Source of the DNA: Candidatus Binataceae bacterium
GTDB lineage: Bacteria > Desulfobacterota > Binatia > Binatales > Binataceae
DNA length: 64,000 bases
Direction of reading: 5' to 3'
NCBI GenBank assembly: GCA_035508495.1
Contig: DATJMX010000021.1
Location: 62,001 to 126,000 of the forward strand
Shown here piece by piece: positions 42,327 to 53,410 of this stretch. How positions within the stretch are numbered: position 1 is the stretch's first letter; each line of letters starts with the position of its first letter. The notes below the pieces were generated by a model. That model searched no databases and was not told the origin of the DNA. It worked only from the letters and a program-made list of their open reading frames with translations. A program made the position numbers and the translations under genes.

Positions 42327-43814
42327 TTAGCGATGTTTCTCGTTGCCGCCACCGCCGCCGTGGGGTGGCGCTCCGCCGCCGCCATGCATCTGCGGGGCCG
42401 CGGCGCGCATCGGCGGCGCGCTATGCGCCGTGGGGAAGTTATAGGCGCGCAGTTGCGTGGTATGCATCCGCTCGAGGGCTGCCGACTGGGCCTGGTTCTG
42501 GCGTTGTAGCTCGGCGCGCTGCGCATTCCAGTTGGGTTGCCGCCGCTGCTGCTCGACCATCGCCTGCTGCTGACGTTCGCGCTGCTGCTGAGCCGCCTGC
42601 TGTTGATGTTCGGCCTGCATCTGCTGGTTGCGCTCGGCCTGTTGCGCCTGACGCTGCATCTCCTGTGACTGCTCGCGCTGCTGCGTCTGCATCTGCTGGT
42701 TGCGCTGCTCGTTCATCGCCTGTTCGTTGCGGGCGTTGGCCGCGCCTGCGGACGCACCGTACTTGCGCTGATTCTGTTCGTACTCGTGCTGCTGCTGATC
42801 GAACAAATTCATGCGCGCTGCCTGCTGACGCTGCAGCGTCTGATCCTGGCGTCCGAAGGTTTGTGGCAGGGTAGTGCGCAGACCCTTTACCCACTCCGGA
42901 TGCTTCTGCTGGACATACTGTGGATCCTTGACCGCCCAGTAGTGAACATCGCGCCATTTGTGATTCGAATCGAAGGCGCCTTGCCATTGTGGATAATGCT
43001 GCTGCGCCCAGGTCGGATTCTTATCCATCCACCACGAGTCGGTATGCCACACGTGATGATCGTCGAAAGCGCCCTGCCAATCCGGATGATATTGGCGCGC
43101 CCAGTTGGGATCGTTCGCCCACCACCACTCAGCCGGCCGCCAATAGTGATTATTGTCGAAGTCGCCCCACCAGTCCGGATGATCGAGGTGGCACTGGTCG
43201 GGATGGAACTGCCACCACCATCCGGCCGGGTACCACATGCCCTGGTACTCAGCTACCCACCAGTCGGGATGCGCCTGGCATTGATCGGGATGGAATCGGC
43301 ACCACCACGGCGCCGGATACCATATTCCGTTATAAGCAGAGCCCCACCACTCTGGATGATGCGATAGAACCCAGTCATGCTGCAGCGTCCACCACCATCC
43401 GGCGGGATACCACGAGCCCTGGTACACATCGCCCCACCATTCCGGGTGATGCAGTTGCACCCACGATGGCGAGTAGTCGTACCACGACACCGCGGGATAC
43501 CACTGGCCCTCATATACATCGCCCCACCATTCCGGATGATGCGCATCGATCCAAGCCTGATGCTGGTTTTGCCACCACCACCAGGCCGGTTGCCAGTGAT
43601 GAGTTTCGTCGAAATCGCCCCACCATTCCGGATGATGAGCGCGCGCCCAGTCCGCGCGATTGTCCCACCACCATCCCGCGTCGTGCCATGCGTGATGCTC
43701 ATCGTAGTCGCCCCACTTGGGCAGGCTGGGCGAATCCCAAAAGGCATGAACCGGCGGCGCATAGAGGAAGCAGAACAGGGGAAGAATCAAAAACAGGCGC
43801 CTGATTGAGAACAT
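42327..43814 (-). CDS. Secreted protein with tandem Trp/His-rich repeats, family not recognised
   Basis: The 495-residue product has a clear signal peptide (residues 1-24, ending APPVHA). Residues 25-304 are about nine tandem copies of a unit of some 30 residues, consensus HHPEWWGD-x5-WYPA-x-WWW-x5-W; by eye I count roughly 55 tryptophans in the protein, most in this region. Two copies (near 170 and 205) carry Cys in PDQC or CRFHPDQC. Residues about 325-450 are Gln-rich and helical (QQQ, QAQ, QRQ), followed by a Gly/His tail (APPHGGGGGN). It is most likely exported and may bind a ligand, metal, heme or envelope partner; I do not recognise the repeat. A terminator follows, and a promoter region separates it from the divergent YifB gene. 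Confidence 0.85.
   Translation of the reverse strand: MFSIRRLFLILPLFCFLYAPPVHAFWDSPSLPKWGDYDEHHAWHDAGWWWDNRADWARAHHPEWWGDFDETHHWQPAWWWWQNQHQAWIDAHHPEWWGDVYEGQWYPAVSWYDYSPSWVQLHHPEWWGDVYQGSWYPAGWWWTLQHDWVLSHHPEWWGSAYNGIWYPAPWWCRFHPDQCQAHPDWWVAEYQGMWYPAGWWWQFHPDQCHLDHPDWWGDFDNNHYWRPAEWWWANDPNWARQYHPDWQGAFDDHHVWHTDSWWMDKNPTWAQQHYPQWQGAFDSNHKWRDVHYWAVKDPQYVQQKHPEWVKGLRTTLPQTFGRQDQTLQRQQAARMNLFDQQQHEYEQNQRKYGASAGAANARNEQAMNEQRNQQMQTQQREQSQEMQRQAQQAERNQQMQAEHQQQAAQQQRERQQQAMVEQQRRQPNWNAQRAELQRQNQAQSAALERMHTTQLRAYNFPTAHSAPPMRAAAPQMHGGGGAPPHGGGGGNEKHR
42903..43742 (-). repeat. Tandem repeat array coding the Trp/His-rich units
   Basis: Within the coding region, units of 90-96 bases recur in frame; most start with CAT-CAT/CAC-CCG-GA(A/T)-TGG-TGG codons (the reverse-strand phrase CCACCATTCCGGATGATG appears several times). 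Units lie at residues 60-91, 92-121, 122-151, 152-181, 182-211, 212-242, 243-274 and 275-304, with a diverged first copy at 25-59. The last two copies have replaced several tryptophans, so decay from a common unit is visible. Confidence 0.85.
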
Positions 43815-44003
43815 GATCCTATACTCCCGAGGTTGTAAGATGCGGAGTACGCAACTCTCCGTCCCGTATTTGAACTACGGAAATGGATTCTAGTACGTTT
43901 CGCGCGGCGAGCGCCTCACGGTTGGAGGGTGATTTTCGCTTCGCGGTGACGATGCCAATGGGATAGACTTTTAACCCGGTTTTGCAGTCTAAAGGGGGCA
44001 GAT

Positions 44004-45536
44004 TTGCACGCGAGCGTTCTATCGAGCGCGTTAATCGGAGTCGACGCGTTCCAGGTCGAAGTTGAAATCGATATTACCGCCGGAGTCCCGGGCATCAGAA
44101 TGGTCGGGCTCGCCGAAGGCGCGGTGCGCGAGGCGCTAGATCGCGTCAAGGCTGCGATCAAGAACTCGGGCCTCGAGTGGCCGAATCGCCGCGTCACGAT
44201 CAATCTCGCGCCGGCCGATCTGCGCAAGGAAGGATCGTCGTTCGATCTGCCGCTCGCGCTTGCGATGCTCGCGGCAAATTCGACGCTGCGCAATCGCGAA
44301 CGGCTGAGCACTTTTCTCGTGCTTGGTGAGCTGGCGCTCGACGGTCGTATCAAGGGAATCCGCGGTGCGTTGCCAACTGCACTGCTCGCGCGCTCGCGGC
44401 ATTACTCGGGCGTCGTGCTGCCACGCGAGAACTCGACTGAGGCCGCGGTCGTCGGCAACGGCATCGCTGTCCTCGGGATCGACAGTCTGCGCGAGGCATT
44501 TGAATTCTTTGAAGGCCTGCGCGAAGTCGCGCCCACGCGATCTGATCTGTCAAATCTCATCGGCAACGGCGCTGCCTATGATGTCGATTTCAGCGAGGTG
44601 CGCGGCCAGGAGCAGGCCAAGCGCGCGCTCGAAGTCGCCGCGGCCGGCGGTCACAACGTCCTCATGATCGGTCCGCCGGGCTCGGGCAAGACGATGCTTG
44701 CGAAGCGCATTCCGACCATCCTGCCCGCGATGACCTTCGATGAGGCGATCGAATCGACCAAGGTCCACAGCGTGATGGGATTGCTCGACGGACGCGCGAT
44801 TATCGCGACGCGGCCGTTTCGCGCGCCGCATCATACGATCTCCGACGCGGGATTGATCGGCGGCGGACCGGTGCCGCGGCCCGGCGAAGTCAGCCTCGCG
44901 CATCATGGCGTGCTGTTCCTCGACGAGCTGCCGGAGTTCCGCAAGAACGTGCTCGAAGTTCTGCGCCAGCCGCTCGAAGACGCACGCATCACGATCTCGC
45001 GCGTGATGGGCACGCTGACCTTTCCCGCATCCGTGATGCTGATCGCAGCGATGAACCCGTGCCCGTGCGGCTTCTACTCCGATCCGCAGCACGAATGCAC
45101 CTGCTCGCCGCTCAACATCCAGCGCTATCGCTCGCGAATCTCGGGCCCGCTCCTGGACCGCATCGACATTCACATCGAAGTGCCGGCGGTGAGATACAAG
45201 GAGCTGACGGAGCGCGCCGCCGGCGAGACCTCGCAGACAATCCGCGCGCGCGTCGATGAAGCCCGCCGCATCCAGCTCGAGCGCTTCCGCGGCAGCGCGT
45301 ATTTCTGCAACGCGCAGATGACCGCGCGCGACCTCCGCATTCATTGCCAGGTAGAAAGCGCAGGCGAGCGCCTGCTCGAGCTGGCAATCAACCGCCTCGG
45401 TCTAAGCGCCCGCGCCTACACCAGGATCCTGAAAGTAGCGCGCACCATCGCAGATCTCGACGGCGGCGCCCCAATCCAGGCGCATCACGTAAGCGAAGCG
45501 ATTCAGTACAGGTCCCTAGATCGCGCCGCGGTGTGA
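44004..45536 (+). CDS. YifB/ComM-family Mg-chelatase-like AAA+ ATPase
   Basis: The 510-residue product starts at a TTG (44004, preceded by GGGGG). The N-terminal Lon-substrate-like domain ([44 protein letters not shown]) is followed by the AAA+ core with Walker A ([15 protein letters not shown]) and Walker B ([11 protein letters not shown]), the cysteine cluster [18 protein letters not shown], and a C-terminal helical lid. ComM helps branch migration during natural transformation; YifB homologues occur widely. The protein is a ring helicase-like ATPase of the cytoplasm. No other competence genes are near. Confidence 0.95.
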   Translation: MHASVLSSALIGVDAFQVEVEIDITAGVPGIRMVGLAEGAVREALDRVKAAIKNSGLEWPNRRVTINLAPADLRKEGSSFDLPLALAMLAANSTLRNRERLSTFLVLGELALDGRIKGIRGALPTALLARSRHYSGVVLPRENSTEAAVVGNGIAVLGIDSLREAFEFFEGLREVAPTRSDLSNLIGNGAAYDVDFSEVRGQEQAKRALEVAAAGGHNVLMIGPPGSGKTMLAKRIPTILPAMTFDEAIESTKVHSVMGLLDGRAIIATRPFRAPHHTISDAGLIGGGPVPRPGEVSLAHHGVLFLDELPEFRKNVLEVLRQPLEDARITISRVMGTLTFPASVMLIAAMNPCPCGFYSDPQHECTCSPLNIQRYRSRISGPLLDRIDIHIEVPAVRYKELTERAAGETSQTIRARVDEARRIQLERFRGSAYFCNAQMTARDLRIHCQVESAGERLLELAINRLGLSARAYTRILKVARTIADLDGGAPIQAHHVSEAIQYRSLDRAAV

Positions 45537-45779
45537 GTATGAGAAAAAAGAAATCGGTGGCACGAACCTGCGACTCGCGAATCTCAACAGCGGTCAGGGA
45601 CGCCCACCGCACTGTATCTTCTTACGGAACTCAGAAAACTTTATTTGCTGGCTTGGAATTCTCCAGCAGACTTTCGTACTTCGATTGCTGCCTCTATTTC
45701 AGAAAAAAAACATCCAGTGGGGCGGGCGTCCCTGCCCGCCGTTAAGACGCGCGCACTGCGATGCGCGCCTCGATTCTGT
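45537..45779. repeat. Intergenic region with a copy of the GGGGCGGGCG repeat
   Basis: The part 45716-45775 begins AGTGGGGCGGGCGTCCCTGC, repeating 30442-30461 without a mismatch over 20 bases, and again follows an A run. The remainder holds no gene I can support. Confidence 0.5.
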
Positions 45780-46097
45780 TCACCGCCGCGACCAGCGCTT
45801 CGCCCATTCGTCCAGTGGCGCGAGCGCGGCGAGCAGGCGCTTGCCTTCCGGAGTTAGCCGATAGCCGCCGCGTTCGTGCTCCACGATGCGCGTCTCGCGC
45901 AGCTCGTTGATGCGCTGATTGAGCACGCTCGGCGACATCGCGTCGCATCGCTCCTTCAGCTCGGCAAAGGTCAGCGGCCCACGGCGCAATTCCCACAGAA
46001 TCCTGAGCGCCCAGCGCCGTCCCAGCAGGTCGAGCAGCGCCATGATCGGCCGACCCGTTCGCGAGCCGCGCACTGGATGTCCCGGCTTCGGAATCAT
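45780..46097 (-). CDS. HxlR-family winged-helix regulator
   Basis: From ATG 46097 the product has 105 residues. The HxlR signature is clear: RPIMALLDLLGRRWALRILWELRRGPLTFAELKERCDAMSPSVLNQRINELRETRIVEHERGGYRLTPEG. The frame upstream (to 46859) is only read-through. The gene is divergent from the CMD gene at 46169, and the two share a spacer with paired operators (46110-46155). HxlR proteins sense redox or carbonyl stress or aromatic compounds; the inducer here is unknown. Confidence 0.93.
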   Translation of the reverse strand: MIPKPGHPVRGSRTGRPIMALLDLLGRRWALRILWELRRGPLTFAELKERCDAMSPSVLNQRINELRETRIVEHERGGYRLTPEGKRLLAALAPLDEWAKRWSRR

Positions 46098-46109
46098 GAC
46101 GCATCTTGT

Positions 46110-46155
46110 ACTACGAATTTCGTAGTGATAGCAATGTACTACTGAAATCGTAGTA
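46110..46155. promoter_or_regulatory. Two HxlR-type operators in the HxlR/CMD divergent promoter
   Basis: ACTAC-N7-GTAGT occurs twice, at 46110-46126 (ACTACGAATTTCGTAGT) and at 46138-46154 (ACTACTGAAATCGTAGT), 28 bases apart start to start. Each is a short palindrome. HxlR regulators bind such dyads in divergent promoters; the pairing with the encoded regulator is inferred. Confidence 0.75.
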
Positions 46156-46168
46156 TGGAGATTCAGCC

Positions 46169-46741
46169 ATGTCTCAAGAAAATCGCACTCGACCCAGGAT
46201 CGCACCGCTCGAAGCGCCTTTTGCTCCCGCTGTGGCCGCCGAACTCGCGCGCTGGCAGCCGCCGGGCAAGGATCCGATCGCGCTCTTCCGCACGCTGACG
46301 CGCCATCTGCCGCTCGCAGGCGCGATGTACCCGCTCGGCCACTATTTTCTCGGCACCGAGTCCTCTCTTGCGATTCGCGAGCGCGAGATCGTGATCGATC
46401 GCGTATGCGCGCGATGCCGCTGCGAATATGAATGGGGCGTACACGCCCGCGTCTTCGGCCGCGCGGCAGGCTTCGACGACGCACAGTTGAAGGCCATAGT
46501 CCTTGGCGGCCCTGACGCGGAATGCTGGTCGGAATCGGATCGCCTGTTGATAAGAATGGTAGATGAACTCCACGAAACCGCAACAATCGGCGACGATTTG
46601 TGGACGCAACTCGCTGAATGCTGGAGCGAAGAACAACTGCTCGAGATGCTCGCGTTGGCGGGCCAGTATCATTCGATAAGTTATCTCGCCAATTCACTGC
46701 GAGTACCGTTGGAGGCATGGGCGCCTCGGTTTCCGCGCTGA
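46169..46741 (+). CDS. Carboxymuconolactone decarboxylase-family protein
   Basis: The 190-residue product carries the CMD/AhpD-like core: LAIREREIVIDRVCARCRCEYEWGVHARVFGRAAGFDDAQLKAI, with the EYEWGVH Glu/His pair and nearby cysteines (CARCRC) in a pattern unlike the classic CxxC-H. It is paired with a divergent HxlR regulator and two operators, so it is likely induced by an electrophile or oxidant, by analogy with HxlR-controlled enzymes. The catalytic reaction cannot be told from the sequence. Confidence 0.88.
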   Translation: MSQENRTRPRIAPLEAPFAPAVAAELARWQPPGKDPIALFRTLTRHLPLAGAMYPLGHYFLGTESSLAIREREIVIDRVCARCRCEYEWGVHARVFGRAAGFDDAQLKAIVLGGPDAECWSESDRLLIRMVDELHETATIGDDLWTQLAECWSEEQLLEMLALAGQYHSISYLANSLRVPLEAWAPRFPR

Positions 46742-46870
46742 AAACGGATCGGCAAAGATCAGCTTGCGGGCGCTCTTGACCTCTTCTCAGTATTGGCGTA
46801 ACTGATTCCGCAGATAAGCCTGAATAATGCCTGAATGCCCCGAAGGCCTTGGCCTTCAAGGAGAACAGAT

Positions 46871-46972
46871 ATGGGCAGCATGGCGAAGATGGCTGTGTTC
46901 GTGGTCCTTGGCTCCGCTATCACCGTCGGAGCGCTGATGCTTGCGAGCTACCTCTCCGGAACAGCAGGATAG
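46871..46972 (+). CDS. Putative 33-residue single-helix membrane peptide
   Basis: ATG at 46871 follows AAGGAG (46858-46863) at seven bases and opens MAKMAVFVVLGSAITVGALMLAS as a single transmembrane helix, ending YLSGTAG. It lies in the 390 bases between the CMD gene and the thioesterase gene that hold no other reading frame I can support. Small peptides are hard to prove; the ribosome-binding site and hydrophobic core argue for it. Confidence 0.45.
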   Translation: MGSMAKMAVFVVLGSAITVGALMLASYLSGTAG

Positions 46973-47130
46973 ACCTCGACTTCCTCCGCCCTCGTAGCGA
47001 CGCGGGTGGGATAGCTCGACTGAAAATTTCGGCCTCGATGGCCGCGGGGATGATTCTGCGCGCCTGACGGTCTATTCTCATCGCTTACGCGGCGGCGTAT
47101 CAGCGCCGCCGCAGTCGAGGAGTATTGACC

Positions 47131-47574
47131 GTGGCGGATTCGGGTAAGCTCTCGCCCCTGACCGAACTGAACCGCATCATCCGCGAAGGACGGATTGCAG
47201 ATTATCAGTCGCCGAACCTGACGCTGGGGATGCGCCCGCTCAGCTTCGAGGCCGGCGCCTCGCGATGGGAATGGCCGCAGCAGGCGCCGAGCGCGCTGAA
47301 TCCCTTCGGCACGATTCACGGCGGTCATCTCGCGATCTTTATCGACGAACTGCTCTCGACCGCGATCGGCTCGATCCTCGAGGCGGAGGAGTACGCCGTC
47401 ACCGCCGAGATGAAGATTACCTTCCTGCGCGTGCTCCGCGCCGGACCCCTCGAAGGCTCGGCGCGAGTGCTGCGGCGCGCGCGCCAGCTCGCTTTCCTCG
47501 AGGCCGTCGTCCATCCACCGGGAGAGCAGGCCGCTGTCATGGCCAGCTCGACGTGGGCGATCACACGCGTCTAG
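47131..47574 (+). CDS. PaaI-family hotdog-fold thioesterase
   Basis: I start at the GTG at 47131, eight bases after CGAGGAG; a TTG two codons earlier is in frame. The 147-residue product has the hotdog pattern of PaaI thioesterases: ALNPFGTIHGGHLAIFIDELLSTAIGSIL (with the HGG pair) and KITFLRVLRAGPLEGSARVLRRARQLAFLEAVV. These enzymes hydrolyse aryl- or acyl-CoA. The sigma factor gene starts 17 bases after its stop, so they may share a transcript by proximity only. Confidence 0.9.
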   Translation: MADSGKLSPLTELNRIIREGRIADYQSPNLTLGMRPLSFEAGASRWEWPQQAPSALNPFGTIHGGHLAIFIDELLSTAIGSILEAEEYAVTAEMKITFLRVLRAGPLEGSARVLRRARQLAFLEAVVHPPGEQAAVMASSTWAITRV

Positions 47575-47590
47575 TTCAGTTCGCGCGTCC

Positions 47591-48445
47591 GTGAGCGACG
47601 AAGCAAAAGCGTTTCGCATCGCGCACGCTCGCGCACTAGCGAGGCTCGCCCGGCGCGGCGGCGCATCGCGATGGAACGTCGATCAGGATGCGATCGCCGG
47701 CGCCGTCGAGCGCGGCATCCGCTCTGCGGCGGTCGCGCCCGACGCCGTTTCATCGTTTATCGATTCGCTGCGCGCCGATGAGTTGATGCTCGCGATCGCC
47801 TGCCGCGCGGGTAACGATGCCGCGTGGGCATATCTGATCGAAAACCATCGTCCGCGCCTGTACGCCGCCGCACGGGCGATCGCCGGCGACGATTCGCGCG
47901 GGCGCGAGCTTGCAGATTCGGCCTGGGCTGAGCTCTACGGCCTCGATGTGCGCGAGGGCCGGCGCCGCTCGCTGCTCGACTACTTTCACGGGCGCAGCTC
48001 GATCCTGACCTGGATGCGCGCGGTACTGGCGCAGCGCTACGTCGACATGCTGCGCGAATCGGCACGTAACGATCCGCTCGACGCGGCGCCTGAGCAATCC
48101 GCGCCCGCTGGCGATCCCCATGATCCCGATCGCGCGCGGTACGTGAAGATGCTTGGCGAGGCGCTCGACGCGGCCATCGCGGCGATTGATCCGCGCGATC
48201 GGATGCGGCTGGCCTACTACTATCGCCACAACCTGTCGCTCAAGGAGATCGGACGGCTCACCGGCGAGCATGAATCGAGCGTTTCGCGTAAACTCACGCG
48301 CATCCGCGACGACCTGAAACGCGCGGTCGAGCGCTCGCTAGGCGAGTTGGGCGGTCTCAGCCATGAGCAAATCGCCCTGTGTTATGATTATGCGATGGGC
48401 GACCTGCCGCTCGACCTCGCGCGGCTGCTCCCGGAGGCTAAATGA
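47591..48445 (+). CDS. Sigma-70-family RNA polymerase sigma factor, ECF-like
   Basis: The 284-residue product starts at a GTG. Region 2 appears near residues 95-160 (LYAAARAIAGDDSRGRELADSAWAELYG, LLDYFHGRSSILTWMRAVLAQRYVD) and region 4 near 195-250 (AIDPRDRMRLAYYYRHNLSLKEIGRLTGEHESSVSRKLTRIRDDL). The N-terminal 70 residues form an added domain. It belongs to ECF-type sigma factors of the kind seen in myxobacteria and Acidobacteriota. The zinc-finger anti-sigma-like gene follows 52 bases downstream, a usual pairing. Confidence 0.88.
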   Translation: MSDEAKAFRIAHARALARLARRGGASRWNVDQDAIAGAVERGIRSAAVAPDAVSSFIDSLRADELMLAIACRAGNDAAWAYLIENHRPRLYAAARAIAGDDSRGRELADSAWAELYGLDVREGRRRSLLDYFHGRSSILTWMRAVLAQRYVDMLRESARNDPLDAAPEQSAPAGDPHDPDRARYVKMLGEALDAAIAAIDPRDRMRLAYYYRHNLSLKEIGRLTGEHESSVSRKLTRIRDDLKRAVERSLGELGGLSHEQIALCYDYAMGDLPLDLARLLPEAK

Positions 48446-48497
48446 TATGGAGCGAGCAAGAGACGCGACGCTGTTCGTTCCATGAAAGAGGGCGCAC

Positions 48498-49532
48498 GTG
48501 CACGAACCTGATAGAACTTCTGAGGCCTTCGATGCGATCCTGAGGTCCAGGTTGAGCCTGGCCGAACTCGAAGCGACGATGCGATGCCCTGAGCCATCGA
48601 CCCTCGCGGCGTTTTACGATCGCACGATCGACGCGCGCGAGCGCGACCATCTGGAGGCGCATTTTGCCGAATGCGCGCGATGCCAGATGATGCTCGCGGC
48701 GATGGCGCGCAGCGACGACGGCCTCGTCATCGCAGCGCGGGAGGATCGCGGCTTCAACTGGGTGCGCCTGTTCAGGTTTGGAGCGCCCGCGCTGGCCGCG
48801 GTCGCGGCGTTGGTCGTTGTCTATGTAATCCGCAACCCGACGGCCAGCATTCAGAATCAGCGGACTCAACTCGCGATGAGTGCGCCCGCAGCGGCGCCGA
48901 TGCAGCCACCAGCCCAGGCTGAAGCGCCGTCGAACCTCGCTGCAGGCGGTGCCGCTCCCGCTGCGCCGCCCGCGCCAGAAGCTCCAGCACCGCCTCCAGC
49001 GCCTCCGTCTGGCGGCGCCAATAATTTCGGATCCACCGCGGCTCCAATGGCCAGGTCTGCCGCTGCCTTCGCGCTGCCGCAAGAGCAACACTCTGAGACT
49101 GCAAAGTCCCGCATGGCGCGCGCACAATCCGCCGAGCTGCTCGCGCAGGCCGACGTATCGGGAACCGCAAACTCCGCCGGCGCCACCTACACGATTCAAT
49201 CTCCCGACAACAACGCAAGCTGGGTCATTGGTCCCCACGGCAGCATCGTCAAGCACACTGCCAGCGGCAAGGTGATCACTCAGCAGAGCAACGTGACGGT
49301 TGATCTCACGCGAGGCGCCGCAATTTCGGCCAAGGTCGCGTGGATCGTCGGGCGCCATGGAACGATCCTGCGAACGCGCGACGGCGGCCACTATTGGGAG
49401 AGCGTGACATCGCCAACCAGCGAAGACCTTGAGCACGTGCGAGCGGCAGATTCCAAGGATGCCGTGATAAGGACCGTGACCGGGACATCCTACGCCACGA
49501 TAGACGGCGGCCAATCCTGGCAACGCCAATAA
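48498..49532 (+). CDS. Anti-sigma-like protein with zinc finger and Ycf48-like C-terminal domain
   Basis: The 344-residue product begins with a zf-HC2 type zinc-binding start (Cys30, His55-x3-Cys59-x2-Cys62 in HFAECARCQ), then one transmembrane helix (APALAAVAALVVVYVI, near 95-111). A long Ala/Pro-rich linker leads to a C-terminal segment with YCF48/BNR-like repeats (SWVIGPHGSIVKHTASGKVI, AWIVGRHGTILRTRDGGHYW and SYATIDGGQSWQRQ). A cytoplasmic anti-sigma domain joined to a periplasmic sensor blade is the reading. It lies after the sigma gene, so they probably regulate each other. Confidence 0.85.
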   Translation: MHEPDRTSEAFDAILRSRLSLAELEATMRCPEPSTLAAFYDRTIDARERDHLEAHFAECARCQMMLAAMARSDDGLVIAAREDRGFNWVRLFRFGAPALAAVAALVVVYVIRNPTASIQNQRTQLAMSAPAAAPMQPPAQAEAPSNLAAGGAAPAAPPAPEAPAPPPAPPSGGANNFGSTAAPMARSAAAFALPQEQHSETAKSRMARAQSAELLAQADVSGTANSAGATYTIQSPDNNASWVIGPHGSIVKHTASGKVITQQSNVTVDLTRGAAISAKVAWIVGRHGTILRTRDGGHYWESVTSPTSEDLEHVRAADSKDAVIRTVTGTSYATIDGGQSWQRQ

Positions 49533-49566
49533 ACTCACCAGGCGGGCTAAGCTACGGGAATTCGAT

Positions 49567-49603
49567 TCAGGGGCAGGATCGTCGATGCGATCCTTGCCCC
49601 TGA
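49567..49603. terminator. Hairpin between the anti-sigma-like and katG genes
   Basis: TCAGGGGCAGGATCG (49567-49581) pairs with CGATCCTTGCCCCTGA (49588-49603), one base bulged, loop TCGATG. Both convergent genes end within 40 bases. No T run is seen. Confidence 0.6.
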
Positions 49604-49617
49604 AAGTTTCAGTGAGA

Positions 49618-52164
<2,547 letters not shown>

Positions 52165-52806
52165 ATGCGGAAAAGCCACGACACCCGGGACGCTGCAAAC
52201 AGCCAACTTGGACAGATCCAAACCTCCCCAATGCGACGAGCCTGCCGTGTCGTGATCGGAACGATGGGAGCCGGTGCTCTGCTTGTAAGTTTGAGTGGAT
52301 GCCTCGCGACTCGAAATTGGGTCGACGCTCAGCTGCAGCCGATAAACGGACGGATCGACAATACCGACGCCAAGGCGGATCGCGCGCTGGTCGGACTGCA
52401 GAACCTGCATCTCGAGCGCAAGCTGGTGCTCGACTCTGCCAATGGGCCGACGTTCAAGTTTGGCTCCGCGGATTTGAGCGATAACGCCAAGCGGCAGATT
52501 GCTGGATTCATCGAGGATCTCCAGGGTTCGGGTGAAAGCGCATCAGCGCCGGGACGTGTCTTCGTCGTTGCCGGATATACCGACAACGTCGGCGCGGAAA
52601 GTTATAACTATGCCCTCGGACAGCGGCGCGCCGAAAGTGTTGCCGGCTACCTCGTCGGCAGGGAAGGCGTCGAACCGACTCAACTCCAGGTGGTCTCGTA
52701 CGGCGAGAACAAGCCTGTCGCCGATAACAGCACCGCGCGAGGGCGCCGCACCAATCGCCGCGTAGAAATTCTCGTCTACCAGGAGAAGATCACGGCCGGC
52801 GGCTGA
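52165..52806 (+). CDS. OmpA-family lipoprotein
   Basis: Started at ATG 52165 (AAGG upstream; an ATG at 52231 is the alternative) the product has up to 213 residues. A lipoprotein signal (GAGALLVSLSGC) precedes a coiled linker with Asp/Ala residues and an OmpA-like domain: TFKFGSADLSDNAKRQIAGFIEDL, VAGYTDNVGAESYNYALGQRRAESVAGYL and TNRRVEILVYQEK. This domain binds peptidoglycan, so the protein tethers the outer membrane to the wall. The linker after the signal is typical. Confidence 0.9.
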   Translation: MRKSHDTRDAANSQLGQIQTSPMRRACRVVIGTMGAGALLVSLSGCLATRNWVDAQLQPINGRIDNTDAKADRALVGLQNLHLERKLVLDSANGPTFKFGSADLSDNAKRQIAGFIEDLQGSGESASAPGRVFVVAGYTDNVGAESYNYALGQRRAESVAGYLVGREGVEPTQLQVVSYGENKPVADNSTARGRRTNRRVEILVYQEKITAGG

Positions 52807-52870
52807 AGCACACACCATCCTCAATTGCTGAACGGGTACGCCCGCCAGACGAAAGCGGCGCTGAACGCCG

Positions 52871-53410
52871 TCACTGATACATCGCGATCAGGCGCCGCAG
52901 GAAAACTGCGGTCTCCGGCGAGACGACGGTGAAGCGGACCGGAAAGCCGCTGCTCGTTCGCGGTGAATAGGGGAGCACCTTGCCGTAGACGATACCCGGG
53001 ACGTCGCGGCCTTCGGCGTCGGTGAGTTGGATCCTGATATCGCTCAGCGGGGCGACGATTTGCTCGGCGCTGATTTCGCCTTTCTTCTTTCCCACCTTGA
53101 TCAGGCTTCCCGGCACCGGCGCCGCATTCACTCGCTTGTCTTCAACGACGGTGTATTGCAGCGGCAGCGCGACTGGCAGATGGAACATCGGGTCTTGGGC
53201 GACTGCGAGCTCAAGATTGTAGGGATGCCCGACGCCTGCGATGTCGAACAGCGTGATCGCCCGCTCGATGCCCTTGGCGCTCACCTGCATCTGGTCGATG
53301 ACCTTCATGATTGACGAAACTTCACGATGCGTCGCCTCTGACACGAGGATTTGCGATCCGGCGGTGCATGATTCGATGGGCGAAGCACGAAGCCCGCTAG
53401 ATGAAAAGCG
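52871..53410 (-). pseudogene. Remnant of an adenylate/guanylate cyclase-like gene, C-terminal part
   Basis: Upstream of the longest ATG/GTG frame (52871-53344) the same frame continues without stop to 53410 and encodes SPIESCTAGSQILVSEATHREV, the end of a class III cyclase domain. A TAA lies at 53411-53413 in the same frame. The catalytic N-terminal half is missing. The following 110 residues (IAGVGHPYNLELAVAQDP, PLSDIRIQLTDAEGRD, PYSPRTSSGFPVRFTVVSPET) would be a domain after the cyclase. I read this as a truncated gene; no upstream start exists. Confidence 0.65.

Noticed and set aside
42903..43742. Regularly spaced repeats that could suggest a CRISPR array
   Set aside because: The repeats lie in one continuous protein frame with varied unit lengths and no unique spacers; no cas genes are near.
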